Shown here in pieces: positions 1 through 10,038 of a stretch of 64,000 bases of DNA. Position numbers and translations under genes: made by a program. The stretch is taken from NCBI RefSeq assembly GCF_002770725.1, contig NZ_NQVN01000001.1, positions 1-64,000 of the forward strand, written 5' to 3'. This DNA is from Pleomorphomonas carboxyditropha. GTDB lineage: Bacteria > Pseudomonadota > Alphaproteobacteria > Rhizobiales > Pleomorphomonadaceae. Every line of letters begins with the position of its first letter. Position 1 is the first letter of the stretch. The notes under the pieces were generated by a model, which was not told where the DNA came from, searched no databases, and saw nothing but the letters and a program-made list of their open reading frames with translations.

Positions 1-120
1 CGGCCTGGTGGTCATGGCGGGGAGAAATGCACCCGATCCCATCCCGAACTCGGCCGTGAAACTCCCCAGCGCCAATGGTACTCCGTCTCAAGACGCGGGA
101 GAGTAGGTCGCCGCCAGGCC
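1..120 (+). rRNA. rrf: 5S ribosomal RNA
   Basis: The 5S RNA of the large ribosomal subunit. The 5' end GGCCTGG (2-8) pairs with CCAGGCC (114-120) to form the terminal helix. The internal blocks CCCATCCCGAACTCGGCCGT and GCGCCAATGGTAC are the conserved loop regions of alphaproteobacterial 5S RNA. The molecule is essentially complete at the left edge of the window; the 16S and 23S genes should lie just outside. No tRNA follows. Confidence 0.95.
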
Positions 121-210
121 TGCAAAGAGCAAGACACTAAACACAAGATCAAACCAAACAAACAACATCACACGACAACCTCTTCGCAAAACCACACAAC
201 ACAACACACA

Positions 211-245
211 AAAGCCCTCCGAGAGTAATCTCCGAGGGCTTTTTG
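211..245 (+). terminator. Rho-independent terminator of the rRNA operon
   Basis: A hairpin with arms AAAGCCCTC and GAGGGCTTT, an inner GAGA/TCTC stem and a GTAA loop is followed directly by a T run. It lies about 90 bases after the 5S gene, as expected for the end of an rRNA operon. The bases between (121-210) are A/C-rich and show no gene. Confidence 0.85.
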
Positions 246-334
246 CTATGCAGAAACAGGCAATCCCCAATCCATTGAAGCGGAGAGGCCCATAACCGCC
301 ACTCGCCAAGTCCGCAGGAGGGCCGCCGCCGAAC

Positions 335-445
335 GCGCAGGAGGACAGATCTATAGTTCTGTTCGCATATATAAATCTGTCATCCTTCGCTTCAGGCGGA
401 GGACCTCAGCCAGAAAAGCGCAAAAGGCAAATATAAAACGCCTTG
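335..445. repeat. Degenerate copy of the composite palindromic repeat
   Basis: This stretch holds an ATATATA core followed by TGTCATCC, GGAGGACCTC and AGAAAAG blocks. They occur in the same order as the right arm of the three better-preserved copies near 16.7, 19.3 and 26.1 kb. The left arm is mostly lost. It lies between the 5S terminator and the 3' end of the response regulator gene, so it follows the 3'-end placement of the other copies. The rest of 246-491 shows nothing recognisable. Confidence 0.5.
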
Positions 446-491
446 GAGGATTCTTTATTGTTTCAGGTGCGGCCCAAGCCGGTAGCAATCC

Positions 492-863
492 TCAGCAGGG
501 ACTCTTCTCGGATGTTCCGGCCGCCACGAAGGCCAGCAATTCCTTCTCGTTATAGGGCTTGAGGATGATCGGCGATCCCCGGAGATCGGCGGGCAGCAGG
601 TCCGTCATGACCAGGCCGGTCATGAAGGCGAAGCGGATGCCCCGCTGCTTCAGTTCGCGGGCCACGCCGAACGACAGTCCGTTGAAGAGATAGACGTCGA
701 GCAACGCCGTCTCCGGCTGGGTTCGATCGAGGCTGTTGATGGCGTCGTCGGCCGTCGCGTACGGTCCGATGACCGTATGTCCGTTGGCGATCAGCAGATC
801 CTCGAGATCCATGGCAATCAGCGGCTCATCCTCGAGGATGAGAATTCGCTTGCCGCCAGCCAT
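492..863 (-). CDS. Single-domain response regulator (CheY-like receiver)
   Basis: A stand-alone receiver domain of 123 residues without an output domain. The phosphoryl-acceptor pocket is visible: acidic residues E11 and D12, the acceptor D56 in TALLDVYLF, T82 and K102 in ILKPYNEKE. Such proteins pass a phosphoryl signal from a histidine kinase, or act by protein-protein contact. No kinase lies next to it, so its partner is unknown. It is transcribed away from a Crp/Fnr regulator, and the shared gap (864-1006) holds a near-perfect palindrome. The family is clear; the pathway is not. Confidence 0.88.
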   Translation of the reverse strand: MAGGKRILILEDEPLIAMDLEDLLIANGHTVIGPYATADDAINSLDRTQPETALLDVYLFNGLSFGVARELKQRGIRFAFMTGLVMTDLLPADLRGSPIILKPYNEKELLAFVAAGTSEKSPC

Positions 864-943
864 GTATCACCTCGCGATCTTCAAGTTCACTTGCAATAGT
901 TCTTGCTTTGATATTAAGGATGTTAATCGCGAAGGTCTTTTGT

Positions 944-965
944 GTATGTCCAATGTTGAACATAC
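944..965. promoter_or_regulatory. Near-perfect 22-bp palindrome, candidate operator
   Basis: In the divergent gap between the response regulator and the Crp/Fnr gene, GTATGT and ACATAC flank CAA and TTG in mirror order, so 18 of 22 positions are symmetric. The size and symmetry fit a dimeric repressor or Crp-type site and suggest autoregulation of the adjacent regulator. It does not match the classic CRP (TGTGA-N6-TCACA) or FNR (TTGAT-N4-ATCAA) consensus. Confidence 0.45.
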
Positions 966-1006
966 CAAGTTGATCTTATGCGATTTTTACATCCGTAGGA
1001 AAACGT

Positions 1007-1783
1007 ATGGCAGCGATAACGACGTCCGAGGGCAAGACCGGCAACAATCTCATCGATGCGTTGCGCCCCCGGGAAAGGGAGCTTCTGGTCTCACGTCTGC
1101 AGACATGGTCCGGCGCCGTCGGCCGCACGATACAAACGCCGGGCAGCCCGGTGGAATGGGCCTATTTCCCGATCGGCAAGGCGATGGCGTCCTATCGGAT
1201 CACCTTCAGCGACGGACGGGAAGTGGAAACCGCGCTCATCGGCAGGGAAGGCGCCGTGGGCGGCATCGTCAGCCGCGGCCACCTGCCCGCCTTCGCCCTG
1301 GCCGTGGTTCTGTTCGGCGGCACCTTCGCCCGGATATCCCTCTCCGAGCTCGAAGCGCTGAAGGCCAAGGAGCCGGCCATCGAGTCGCTGTTCAATCGCT
1401 ACGCCGATTGTCTCCTGGCGCAGGTATTCCAGGCGAGCGCCTGCAACGCCTCCCACACGCTTCAGCAACGCGCCGCCCGCTGGCTGGTCGCCGCCTGCGA
1501 GCGCACCGGATCCGACGAGCTGACGCTGACCCAGGAACAACTCGCCGGAATGCTCGGCGTCGGCCGCAGCTACACGACGCGCGTCCTCGGCCGCTTCAAG
1601 GCGGAGGGCGTCGTCGACATGCGCAGGGGACACCTCACGGTGCTCGATCACGACAGTCTGGCGGCTATGTCCTGCTACTGCAACGATGTGATCCGCAGCC
1701 ATTTCAATACGGTGCTGAAGGGCGTCTATCCCGAGACCGAGCCGGAAAATGGCAAAGCCTACGGCTTGACTACAGCACCCTGA
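1007..1783 (+). CDS. Crp/Fnr family transcriptional regulator
   Basis: A 258-residue regulator with an N-terminal cyclic-nucleotide-binding-like beta-barrel (about residues 20-140). A C-terminal winged helix-turn-helix follows (about 150-225; LTQEQLAGMLGVGRSYTTRV is the helix-turn-helix). The N-terminal cysteine cluster of oxygen-sensing FNR is absent, so it is not an iron-sulfur FNR. The barrel begins PRERELLVSRLQ and resembles the many alphaproteobacterial Crp-like proteins with unknown ligands. The ATG at 1007 follows TAGGA. It ends tail-to-tail with the pentapeptide gene, overlapping it by 14 bases. Confidence 0.85.
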   Translation: MAAITTSEGKTGNNLIDALRPRERELLVSRLQTWSGAVGRTIQTPGSPVEWAYFPIGKAMASYRITFSDGREVETALIGREGAVGGIVSRGHLPAFALAVVLFGGTFARISLSELEALKAKEPAIESLFNRYADCLLAQVFQASACNASHTLQQRAARWLVAACERTGSDELTLTQEQLAGMLGVGRSYTTRVLGRFKAEGVVDMRRGHLTVLDHDSLAAMSCYCNDVIRSHFNTVLKGVYPETEPENGKAYGLTTAP

Positions 1784-2459
1784 GGCCCAGCTCCTTCAGG
1801 AGCGACGTCGCCTGGGCGCGCGAGATGACGGCGCCGCGGAAATGCGCCGCGTCGCCGAGCCGGATGCCGCCGAGGTCGGCGCCGCGCAGGTCGGCGCCTT
1901 CGAAGCGGGCGCGCATGAGCTGCGCGTCGCGCAGGCTGCAGTCTTCGAACACCACGCCGCGGAAATCGGCGCCTTCCAGCAGGGCGCCGGACAGGTCGAC
2001 CCGCGTCAGCGTCCGGTCGCGGAAGGACACTTTCGGCAGGCGCGCGTCGACCGCCAGCACCTCTTCCAGCCCGAGGTCGACGGTGCGGGCGTCGGTGAAG
2101 TCGGCGCCGGTCAGCTTCGAGCGGCGGAAGGTCGTGGAGGTCAGGATCGCCTGACGGAACAGGGCGTTGTTGAAGTCCGAGGCGACGATCTCGGCGTCGA
2201 CCAGATCGGCGCGGCCGAAGTCGGCGAAGGCGGCCTTGCAGGCCGACCAGCGGCTGTCGGCGAGCCGGGTGCGGACGAGGCGGCAATGGCCGAGGTTGCA
2301 ATTCTCGAACCGCCAGCCGCCGAGGTCGACCTCGCCGAACGTCAGGCCGCCGAGCTCGGCGCCGACGAGGCGACGCGGCGCGCCGGCGGCCAGCAGCCTG
2401 TCGAGGCCGGCCTGATCGACGGTCGCACCGGCAAGCTCGATCGTCGGGATCTCTGCCAT
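1770..2459 (-). CDS. Pentapeptide-repeat protein
   Basis: About 229 residues with successive A(D/N)LXX-type pentapeptides, for example ADFTDARTVDLG, GADFRGVVFEDC and GADLRGADLGG. They should fold as a right-handed beta-helix. Some members mimic DNA and protect gyrase, but many have no known role, so no function is assigned. The start at 2459 (MAEIPTIELAG) was chosen because the reading frame upstream of it is not repeat-like and runs into a palindrome; AAAGG lies about 12 bases upstream. The 3' end overlaps the Crp/Fnr gene. Confidence 0.75.
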   Translation of the reverse strand: MAEIPTIELAGATVDQAGLDRLLAAGAPRRLVGAELGGLTFGEVDLGGWRFENCNLGHCRLVRTRLADSRWSACKAAFADFGRADLVDAEIVASDFNNALFRQAILTSTTFRRSKLTGADFTDARTVDLGLEEVLAVDARLPKVSFRDRTLTRVDLSGALLEGADFRGVVFEDCSLRDAQLMRARFEGADLRGADLGGIRLGDAAHFRGAVISRAQATSLLKELGLRVL

Positions 2460-2553
2460 GAGAGACTTGCCTTTGTCCCGCGATGCCGCCGAAACGGCTT
2501 CCTCATACCCATTCGCGAAGATGCTGCCGCATCCGCTCATTGAGGCAAGCGGA

Positions 2554-2586
2554 ATACCAAGAGGCATTTTCAATGCCTCTTGGTAT
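2554..2586. repeat. Perfect inverted repeat at the end of apt
   Basis: ATACCAAGAGGCATT, a TTC loop and the exact reverse complement form a 15-bp perfect stem. It begins at the last base of the apt stop codon and ends about 95 bases before the start of the pentapeptide gene. Read on the minus strand there is no T run, so it is not a classic terminator. It may protect the apt 3' end or attenuate read-through into the downstream gene. Confidence 0.6.
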
Positions 2587-3113
2587 CACTCGCCTTCGAA
2601 GGCGATCAGCGTGCGGACGGCGACGTTGAGCGCCCGGAGCTTGTCGGCGCCGCCGAGCCCCGGCAGGTCGACGATGAAGCAGGCCGCCTCGAGCTCGCCG
2701 CCCATCTGTCGGATCAGGTTGGCGGCGGCGCTCGCCGTGCCGCCGGTGGCGATCAGGTCGTCGACCAGCAGGACGCGCTCGCCGGGCAGGATGGCGTCCT
2801 TGTGCATCTCGATCTCGTCGACGCCGTATTCGAGGCTGTAGACCATCGACACCGTCTCGTGCGGCAGCTTGCCCTTCTTGCGGATCGGCACGAAGCCGGC
2901 GCTGAGCTGGTGGGCGACGGCGCCGCCGAGGATGAAGCCGCGCGCCTCGATGCCGGCCACCTTGTCGATCTTGCCGCCGGCCCAGGGCTGCACCAGCTCG
3001 TCGACGGCGCGGCGGAAGGCGCGGGCATTGCCCAAGAGGGTGGTGATGTCGCGGAAGATGATGCCCGGCTTGGGATAGTCGGGGATCGCGCGAATGGTGT
3101 CGGCCAGGTTCAT
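2586..3113 (-). CDS. apt: Adenine phosphoribosyltransferase
   Basis: A cytoplasmic purine-salvage enzyme that makes AMP from adenine and PRPP. Its 175 residues are the normal length. The N-terminus [18 protein letters not shown] is diagnostic of Apt. The PRPP-binding loop [13 protein letters not shown] lies near residues 118-130, and [10 protein letters not shown] is the conserved flexible-loop region. It is probably transcribed alone: a RIME-like palindrome lies upstream and a perfect hairpin directly after its stop codon. Confidence 0.96.
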   Translation of the reverse strand: MNLADTIRAIPDYPKPGIIFRDITTLLGNARAFRRAVDELVQPWAGGKIDKVAGIEARGFILGGAVAHQLSAGFVPIRKKGKLPHETVSMVYSLEYGVDEIEMHKDAILPGERVLLVDDLIATGGTASAAANLIRQMGGELEAACFIVDLPGLGGADKLRALNVAVRTLIAFEGE

Positions 3114-3146
3114 GGAGAGGCTTCCCGAAGAAGTTACGGCCCGTTC

Positions 3147-3200
3147 TAGAGCATCGGACCGAAAAGTGGAATCCGGTTTTCGGTCCGATGCGACGATCTA
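3147..3200. repeat. RIME-like rhizobial intergenic palindrome
   Basis: GCATCGGACCGAAAA (3151-3165) is repeated exactly in inverse at 3177-3191, around a GTGGAATCCGG spacer, with outer TAGA/TCTA. This sequence type recurs between genes in many Rhizobiales genomes (RIME-like elements). Here it sits between apt and the DUF3829 lipoprotein gene. The assignment is from memory of the consensus. Confidence 0.65.
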
Positions 3201-3276
3201 GCCAACCATCCCCCGGCCGCAACCGTTTCGGCCGGGTATCCCGCTTGGTCGGCAGGCAGGAAGGGCGCGTCCATCA

Positions 3277-4230
3277 TCAACAGCGCGGGTAATTGAAGAT
3301 CCCGATCATGGCGTTGAAGCGGAGCTGGAAGGTTCCCTGATCATATTGGAGCGCGTTGTTGAGATTCCAGGCAGGGGCGTCGGGCCGTGGAACGTAATCG
3401 CCATGCTCGGCATGCTGAATGACCGTCCGGCCCAGCGCCAGAAAGTCGTTGATGGCGCCCATCATGCTGGTGCAGCCGTTCGGCGTCGCTTCCTTGACCT
3501 TCCTGTCCCAGCCGTCGGCCATGGCCGCGACCTGATCCAGGCTGGCGCGGAACGGTTCGATCGCCTCCTTCGATCCCTGGGTCTCGAAAACGGCGTCGCC
3601 GAGCCTGACGGCCTGCTTGGCATTGAGGATCAACCCGGCGCGGTAATAGTCCTGCGAGTCCTTGGCAGCCTTTTCGAAAGCCGTTCGGGTATTGAGTTCA
3701 TCCCGCTTCTCGATGCCGGACAGGAAGGCCGCCTCGGCATTCGCCACGTCCGTCAGGGCGGCGACATAGGCCGCGTTCCGCTCGCGCGCCTTCTTGCCGC
3801 CGTCGGACAGGTAGCCCTTCGAGTCGGCATAGTTGCCGAGCTCGGAATCGATCGGCTCGAACTTCTTCAGCGCCTCCTCGAAGCTTTTGGCCGGCGCATC
3901 GATTTCCGGCATGGCGAAGGGCAGGGCCGTCGCCTTGCCCAGCTTTTCCTTGATGTTGGTAACGGCGAGCGAGGACGCGACGGAATAGTTGTCGAGCTTG
4001 TTGCCGGATATCACGTCCGGCTCGCGATATTGCCGATAGTCCGACAGCTCCTTGGCAAAGGGCGTATTCAGGCTGTTCGCGGTCTCGACATAAGCATTGT
4101 ACTTGGCAATTTCCTGCTGTTCGGCGGAGGATTGCGTTTGCTGCTCGGCGGAGGATTTCTGATCATTGCATGCGGAAAGCGCGAGGCTGCAGGCGAAAAG
4201 GATGCCGGCGGAAATGGTATTCAAGCGCAC
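3277..4230 (-). CDS. YiiG-like DUF3829 lipoprotein
   Basis: A 317-residue predicted lipoprotein. A basic N-terminus and hydrophobic stretch lead to the lipobox LALSAC, with the lipidated cysteine at residue 21. The mature part is alpha-helical and matches the YiiG/DUF3829 pattern (KYNAYVETAN near the start, repeated charged helices, SLDQVAAMADGWDRK). The function of the family is not established. It lies in the cell envelope, most likely anchored in the outer or inner membrane. It appears monocistronic, with no functional link to its neighbours. Confidence 0.75.
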   Translation of the reverse strand: MRLNTISAGILFACSLALSACNDQKSSAEQQTQSSAEQQEIAKYNAYVETANSLNTPFAKELSDYRQYREPDVISGNKLDNYSVASSLAVTNIKEKLGKATALPFAMPEIDAPAKSFEEALKKFEPIDSELGNYADSKGYLSDGGKKARERNAAYVAALTDVANAEAAFLSGIEKRDELNTRTAFEKAAKDSQDYYRAGLILNAKQAVRLGDAVFETQGSKEAIEPFRASLDQVAAMADGWDRKVKEATPNGCTSMMGAINDFLALGRTVIQHAEHGDYVPRPDAPAWNLNNALQYDQGTFQLRFNAMIGIFNYPRC

Positions 4231-4351
4231 GTTTTTCTCTCTATCGGCTGTGGGTATCGGTCGATGGACTCAGGTTTGCTGAACGCGATAATGAAATGCA
4301 TTTTCCTCCGGGTCCAGTTCCGGAAACGTTCGGCCGGTTTGTTGAAACGCA

Positions 4352-4379
4352 AAAAAGGGCCCTGTGGAGGGCCCTTTCT
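4352..4379 (-). terminator. Terminator of the cytochrome bc1 operon
   Basis: AAAGGGCCC and GGGCCCTTT form a GC-rich hairpin about 20 bases after the petC stop codon. On the minus strand the stem runs into a TTTTTT tract, so it fits a Rho-independent terminator of petABC. The remaining bases 4231-4351 show no gene. Confidence 0.85.
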
Positions 4380-4397
4380 GCGTTGGCCGTGCGAGGG

Positions 4398-5255
4398 TCA
4401 GTGGGCGATGTCGCGCCAGACCTGCCGCTTGACGAAGTAGAGGATGCCGGCGAAGACGATCAGGTAGAGCATCACCTTGAAGCCCAGCTCCTTGCGGGCG
4501 TCGAGATGCGGCTCGGCCGCCCACATCAGGAAGGCCGACACGTCCTCGGCATACTGCTGCTTGGTCTGCGGCGTGCCGTCGGCATATTCGACGACGTCGT
4601 CGTCGATCGGCGGCGGCATGCGCAGCGAGATGCCGTTGATGAAGTGCGGATTGTAATAGGTGCCTTCGGGCACCGTCACGTCTTCCGGCGGGTCCTGGTA
4701 GCCGGCGAGCAGCGAGGTGATGTAGTCCGGCCCCTGCTCCTGGTAGGGCCAGAACGCGTCGAATATGAACCAGGGGAAGCCGCGATGGACGGCGCGCGCC
4801 TTGGCGATCAGCGACAGGTCGGGCGGCAGGGCGCCGCCGTTGGCGGCCCGCGCCGCGTTGTCGTTGGGGAAGGGCGAGGGGAAGGGATCGGAGGGCAGGC
4901 GCGGCCGCTCGAACATTTCGCCGGCGTCGTTGGGGCCGTCCTCGATGGCATAGGTGGCGGCCAGCACCTTGACCGCGTCCTCGCTGAAGCCCGGCCCGCC
5001 CTCGTCGGCGAGGTTGCGGAAATTGACCAGCTTCATGGCATGGCAGGAGGAGCAGACATCCTTGTAGACCTGATAGCCGCGCTGGAGCTGCGCCTGATCG
5101 TAGCGGCCGAAGATGCCGGCGAACGACCATTCGTGGCGGGCGGGCTTCAGAAGCGGATACTCGACCGCCTCCTCCTGGGCGACGGCGATCGAGGCGGTGA
5201 GGGCGATGCCGGCGGCGAGAGCGGCGGCGGCCCAACGGATCATCTTGGCAGTCAT
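4398..5255 (-). CDS. petC: Cytochrome c1 of the bc1 complex
   Basis: The heme c subunit of ubiquinol-cytochrome c reductase, passing electrons from the Rieske protein to soluble cytochrome c. At 285 residues it has a signal peptide ending near AVAQ (residue 27), the covalent heme motif CSSCH at residues 68-72, and a likely axial methionine in SLRMPPPI. A C-terminal membrane anchor (VMLYLIVFAGILYFVK) holds the periplasmic domain to the inner membrane. It is the last gene of petABC and follows petB by 19 bases. In this group petB and petC may be fused, but here they are clearly separate. Confidence 0.96.
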   Translation of the reverse strand: MTAKMIRWAAAALAAGIALTASIAVAQEEAVEYPLLKPARHEWSFAGIFGRYDQAQLQRGYQVYKDVCSSCHAMKLVNFRNLADEGGPGFSEDAVKVLAATYAIEDGPNDAGEMFERPRLPSDPFPSPFPNDNAARAANGGALPPDLSLIAKARAVHRGFPWFIFDAFWPYQEQGPDYITSLLAGYQDPPEDVTVPEGTYYNPHFINGISLRMPPPIDDDVVEYADGTPQTKQQYAEDVSAFLMWAAEPHLDARKELGFKVMLYLIVFAGILYFVKRQVWRDIAH

Positions 5256-5274
5256 GATTTCTCTCCGTCGGGCG

Positions 5275-6540
5275 TCAGTGTGCCGATTTCGCCAGGATCG
5301 CGTCGTTGATCGATATCGGCAGCGGCTTCGGCTTCTCGATGTAGCCGAGCACAGGCAGAATGACCAGGAAATAGGCGAAATAGTAGAAGGTGCTGAGCTT
5401 GGCCCAGACCACGGCCTGCGCGCCGAGGATGATGTCGTCGGTCTTCACCGAGCCGAGGAAGCCGAGGAAAAGCGCGTTGAGGCCGAACAGCCAGAAGGCG
5501 ACCTTGAAGATCGGCCGGAAGCGGCCCGAGCGCACCTTGGAGGTGTCGAGCCAAGGCAGGAAGGCCAGGACGGCGATGGCGCCGAACATGGCGAGCACGC
5601 CGCCGAGCTTGGAGTCGATCGGCCCGATGTTGAAGTCGATGGCCCGGAGGATGGCGTAGAACGGCAGGAAATACCATTCCGGCACGATGTGGGCCGGCGT
5701 CGACAGCGGGTTGGCCTCGATGTAGTTGTCCGGGTGGCCGAGGAAGTTCGGCTGATAGAAGACGAACCAGCCGTAGAAGATCATGAACAGCACGATCCAC
5801 AGCACGTCCTTGGACGTGGCGTAGGGCGTGAAGGGCACGGTGTCCTTGTCGCTCTTCGCCTCGATGCCGAGCGGATTGTTCTGGCCGACCACGTGCAGCG
5901 CCCAGACGTGCAGCACCACGACGCCGGCGATCAGGAACGGCAACAGATAGTGCAGCGAGAAGAAGCGGTTGAGCGTGGCGTTGTCGACCGAGAAGCCGCC
6001 GATCAGCAGCGTCTGGATCGGCTGGCCGACGAAGGGCAGGGCGGTGAAGAAGTTGGTGATGACGGTGGCGCCCCAGAAGGACATCTGGCCCCAGGGCAGC
6101 ACGTAGCCCATGAAGGCGGCGGCCATCATCAAGAGGTAGATGATGACGCCGAGGATCCACAGGATCTCGCGCGGCGGCTTGTAGGAGCCGTAGTAGAGGC
6201 CGCGGAAGATGTGGACGTAGACGGCGATGAAGAACATCGACGCGCCGTTGGCGTGGAGATAGCGGATCAGCCAGCCCCAGTTGACGTCGCGCATGATGCT
6301 TTCCACCGAGTGGAAGGCGACGCGGCTGTCGGCGGCATAGTGCATGGCCAGCACGACGCCGGTGACGATCTGCACCACCAGCATCATGGCGAGGATGCCG
6401 CCGAAGGTCCAGAGCGCGTTGAGGTTGCGCGGCGTCGGGTAGGAAACGGCGGTGTCGTGCAGGAGGCGGACGACGGGAAGGCGCGCCTCGAACCACTTCC
6501 CGATGGCCGTCTTCGGGACATAGGTCGAATGACCGGACAT
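5275..6540 (-). CDS. petB: Cytochrome b of the bc1 complex
   Basis: The membrane core of complex III, carrying both b hemes and the Qo and Qi sites. Its 421 residues hold eight expected membrane spans. The heme ligand pairs are H96/H110 and H197/H211, each 14 residues apart as in proton-translocating bc1 complexes (b6f has 15 in the second pair). The Qo-site signature PEWY is at 287-290. It lies between petA and petC in the standard order with short spacers, so all three should be co-transcribed. Confidence 0.97.
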   Translation of the reverse strand: MSGHSTYVPKTAIGKWFEARLPVVRLLHDTAVSYPTPRNLNALWTFGGILAMMLVVQIVTGVVLAMHYAADSRVAFHSVESIMRDVNWGWLIRYLHANGASMFFIAVYVHIFRGLYYGSYKPPREILWILGVIIYLLMMAAAFMGYVLPWGQMSFWGATVITNFFTALPFVGQPIQTLLIGGFSVDNATLNRFFSLHYLLPFLIAGVVVLHVWALHVVGQNNPLGIEAKSDKDTVPFTPYATSKDVLWIVLFMIFYGWFVFYQPNFLGHPDNYIEANPLSTPAHIVPEWYFLPFYAILRAIDFNIGPIDSKLGGVLAMFGAIAVLAFLPWLDTSKVRSGRFRPIFKVAFWLFGLNALFLGFLGSVKTDDIILGAQAVVWAKLSTFYYFAYFLVILPVLGYIEKPKPLPISINDAILAKSAH

Positions 6541-6564
6541 GGAATACCTCGTCGGGAAGGGCGA

Positions 6565-7128
6565 TCAGCCGATGCGGATCTTGGTGTCGGAAAGGAAGGC
6601 GTAGGGCGGGATCGGCAGGTTTTCCGGCGCCGGCCCCTTACGGATGCGGCCGGCCGTGTCGTAGACCGAGCCGTGGCAGGGGCAGAACCAGCCGCCGAAT
6701 TCGCCGGACTCGTCGAGCGGAATGCAGCCGAGATGGGTGCAGACCTTGGTCATGACGAGGATGTTCTCCTTGCCGGCGGCGGCGCGGTTGGCATCGGAGG
6801 CGTCGGCGGAGGCGTCGGCATTGGCGTTGCGGGCCAGCGGATCCTTCAACTCCTCGAGCTTGACGGTCTTGCCTTCTTCGACTTCCTTCTCGGTACGGTT
6901 GCGGATCACCACCGGCTTGCCGCGCCACATGATGGTGATCGCCTGACCGGGCTGGACGGCGGCGATGTCGACCTCGACCGACGCCAGGGCGCGGGTGGAG
7001 GCATCGGGGTTCATCTGGTCGATGAACGGCCAGGCCGCGGCAGCAACACCAACCACGCCGAAAGCACCGGCTGCATGCAGGAGGAAATCGCGGCGGGTTG
7101 GTTCTGCCGGTGTGTCACTCTCAGCCAA
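6565..7128 (-). CDS. petA: Rieske iron-sulfur protein of the bc1 complex
   Basis: A 187-residue [2Fe-2S] subunit that takes the first electron from ubiquinol at Qo. The cluster-binding boxes CTHLGC and CPCHGS are intact near the C-terminus. An N-terminal TRRDF twin-arginine motif and hydrophobic segment (FLLHAAGAFGVVGVAAAAW) act as Tat signal and anchor. A TTG start at 7128 is chosen because AAAGGAAG lies just upstream; the longer frame from 7248 begins with low-complexity residues. A loop rich in Ala, Asp and Asn precedes the first cluster box, as in other alphaproteobacteria. Confidence 0.93.
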   Translation of the reverse strand: MAESDTPAEPTRRDFLLHAAGAFGVVGVAAAAWPFIDQMNPDASTRALASVEVDIAAVQPGQAITIMWRGKPVVIRNRTEKEVEEGKTVKLEELKDPLARNANADASADASDANRAAAGKENILVMTKVCTHLGCIPLDESGEFGGWFCPCHGSVYDTAGRIRKGPAPENLPIPPYAFLSDTKIRIG

Positions 7129-7308
7129 GATCGCTTCCTTTCGCGCGGGGAGCGGCCGCCGCCGACCGGCTGGCGACCGCCTCACGGCCCCGCCGCCGCC
7201 ACCCCGTCCGTGGCAGTCGGTGCGGGCGTGAAGAAGAGGTTTCAACAACTTGCCCGGCCTCCGCGGCGGGCGTCACTACGCCTTGCTACGGATGGCTCTC
7301 CGGCCCTC

Positions 7309-7336
7309 TTTATGCATCAACGCCAAGCGTTGTCCA
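7309..7336 (-). promoter_or_regulatory. Candidate petABC promoter with an inverted repeat in the spacer
   Basis: On the minus strand TGGACA (-35-like) and CATAAA (-10-like) are separated by 16 bases. A CAACGC-CAA-GCGTTG inverted repeat (7318-7332) lies across the spacer and could bind a regulator. The leader to the petA start is about 180 bases. This is inferred from sequence only. Confidence 0.35.
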
Positions 7337-7395
7337 GTTGGTCCGGTTGAGAATTTGGTCTGATTTTTGGATTTATTCCAAAAAGATCGGGCGCC

Positions 7396-9309
<1,914 letters not shown>

Positions 9310-9400
9310 GAAGCGAATGTGGCTGTGACGGCGGGAAGGGCAAGGGAGAAATGGTAGGGGCGGGGAAATTTCGCGTGATTCCGGTGGTTCCTTGCCTCAG

Positions 9401-9826
9401 TCAGTCGGACGGGACGTAACGGAGCGTGCCCGCTCGGCGCGTTGGCTTGCCGGTGTCGTTCGTATGATTGATGCCGTCCATCACGGGCACCTCGGAGAAG
9501 TCGAATGGGCTTACCCCGTCGAGGCAAGCGACGTTCACGGCATGGAGGTTTGGATCGGATCGACGCTGATGATGGGTATATATGCCGCAGCGGGAACAGA
9601 AGAAATGCTTCACTGTTCTGGTGTTGAAGCGATAGGTGGTCAGCATGTCCTCGCCCTTGAGGATATTGACCCCGCCCATTTCCGCCATGACGACGACGGC
9701 GCCGCGCATCCGGCAGTAGGAGCAATTGCAGCGGCGGATCGAGCTGAAGCCGTCACTGAGCGCCACTTCGAAGTGTACTGCACCGCAATGGCATCGACCC
9801 GTCCGAATGTTCGTATCTCCCGGCAT
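9401..9826 (-). CDS. GFA (DUF636) zinc-binding protein
   Basis: A 141-residue protein of the glutathione-dependent formaldehyde-activating (GFA) fold. Zinc-binding cysteines appear as GRCHCGAVHFEV, RCNCSYCRMRG and FFCSRCGIYTHH. Most members are not proven formaldehyde enzymes, so the substrate is left open. The ATG at 9826 has the excellent ribosome binding site TAGGAGGC; the frame stays open further upstream but lacks family similarity there. Base composition is lower in GC than that of the core genes, so it may have arrived by transfer like the adjacent island. Confidence 0.82.
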   Translation of the reverse strand: MPGDTNIRTGRCHCGAVHFEVALSDGFSSIRRCNCSYCRMRGAVVVMAEMGGVNILKGEDMLTTYRFNTRTVKHFFCSRCGIYTHHQRRSDPNLHAVNVACLDGVSPFDFSEVPVMDGINHTNDTGKPTRRAGTLRYVPSD

Positions 9827-9920
9827 GATATGCCTCCTATTCGGATCGCTTCGACATCCGGCCTTGGCGGAAGGGTTCGGTCTCGTTGTAGACGTCCTCG
9901 GGCGGACCGGTAGTTCGCCG

Positions 9921-9937
9921 GCATCCGCCTTATCCAA
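9921..9937 (+). repeat. 17-bp direct repeat, left boundary of the island
   Basis: GCATCCGCCTTATCCAA occurs here and again, exactly, at 13861-13877 in the 3' end of the second ABC gene. The two copies bracket the restriction-modification gene. They read in the same orientation, and in the same frame on the minus strand (LDKADA). This is what target-site duplication or site-specific insertion would leave. Confidence 0.55.
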
Positions 9938-10038
9938 GGTGGCTGTCCCCGCCTCCATGCCGGTACCAGCTATTCCTCGTTCGGCCCTGTCCGCCGGTAC
10001 GATTTGGCCACGAAACGGTTATTAGCGGAAAGTACTAT

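Noticed and set aside
121-210. A tRNA gene after the 5S rRNA
   Set aside because: The sequence is A/C-rich and cannot form a cloverleaf; no TTCGA-type T-loop or CCA end is present.
5113-7350. A 745-codon open frame on the plus strand across the cytochrome bc1 genes
   Set aside because: It is antisense to petABC, is charged and repetitive as expected for GC-rich shadow frames, and shows no family resemblance. The minus-strand genes have full heme and iron-sulfur motifs.
7364-7384. TTTTTGGA/TCCAAAAA hairpin as a terminator for the first ABC gene
   Set aside because: The stem is short and AT-rich and no T run follows on the minus strand, so it is not strong enough to call.
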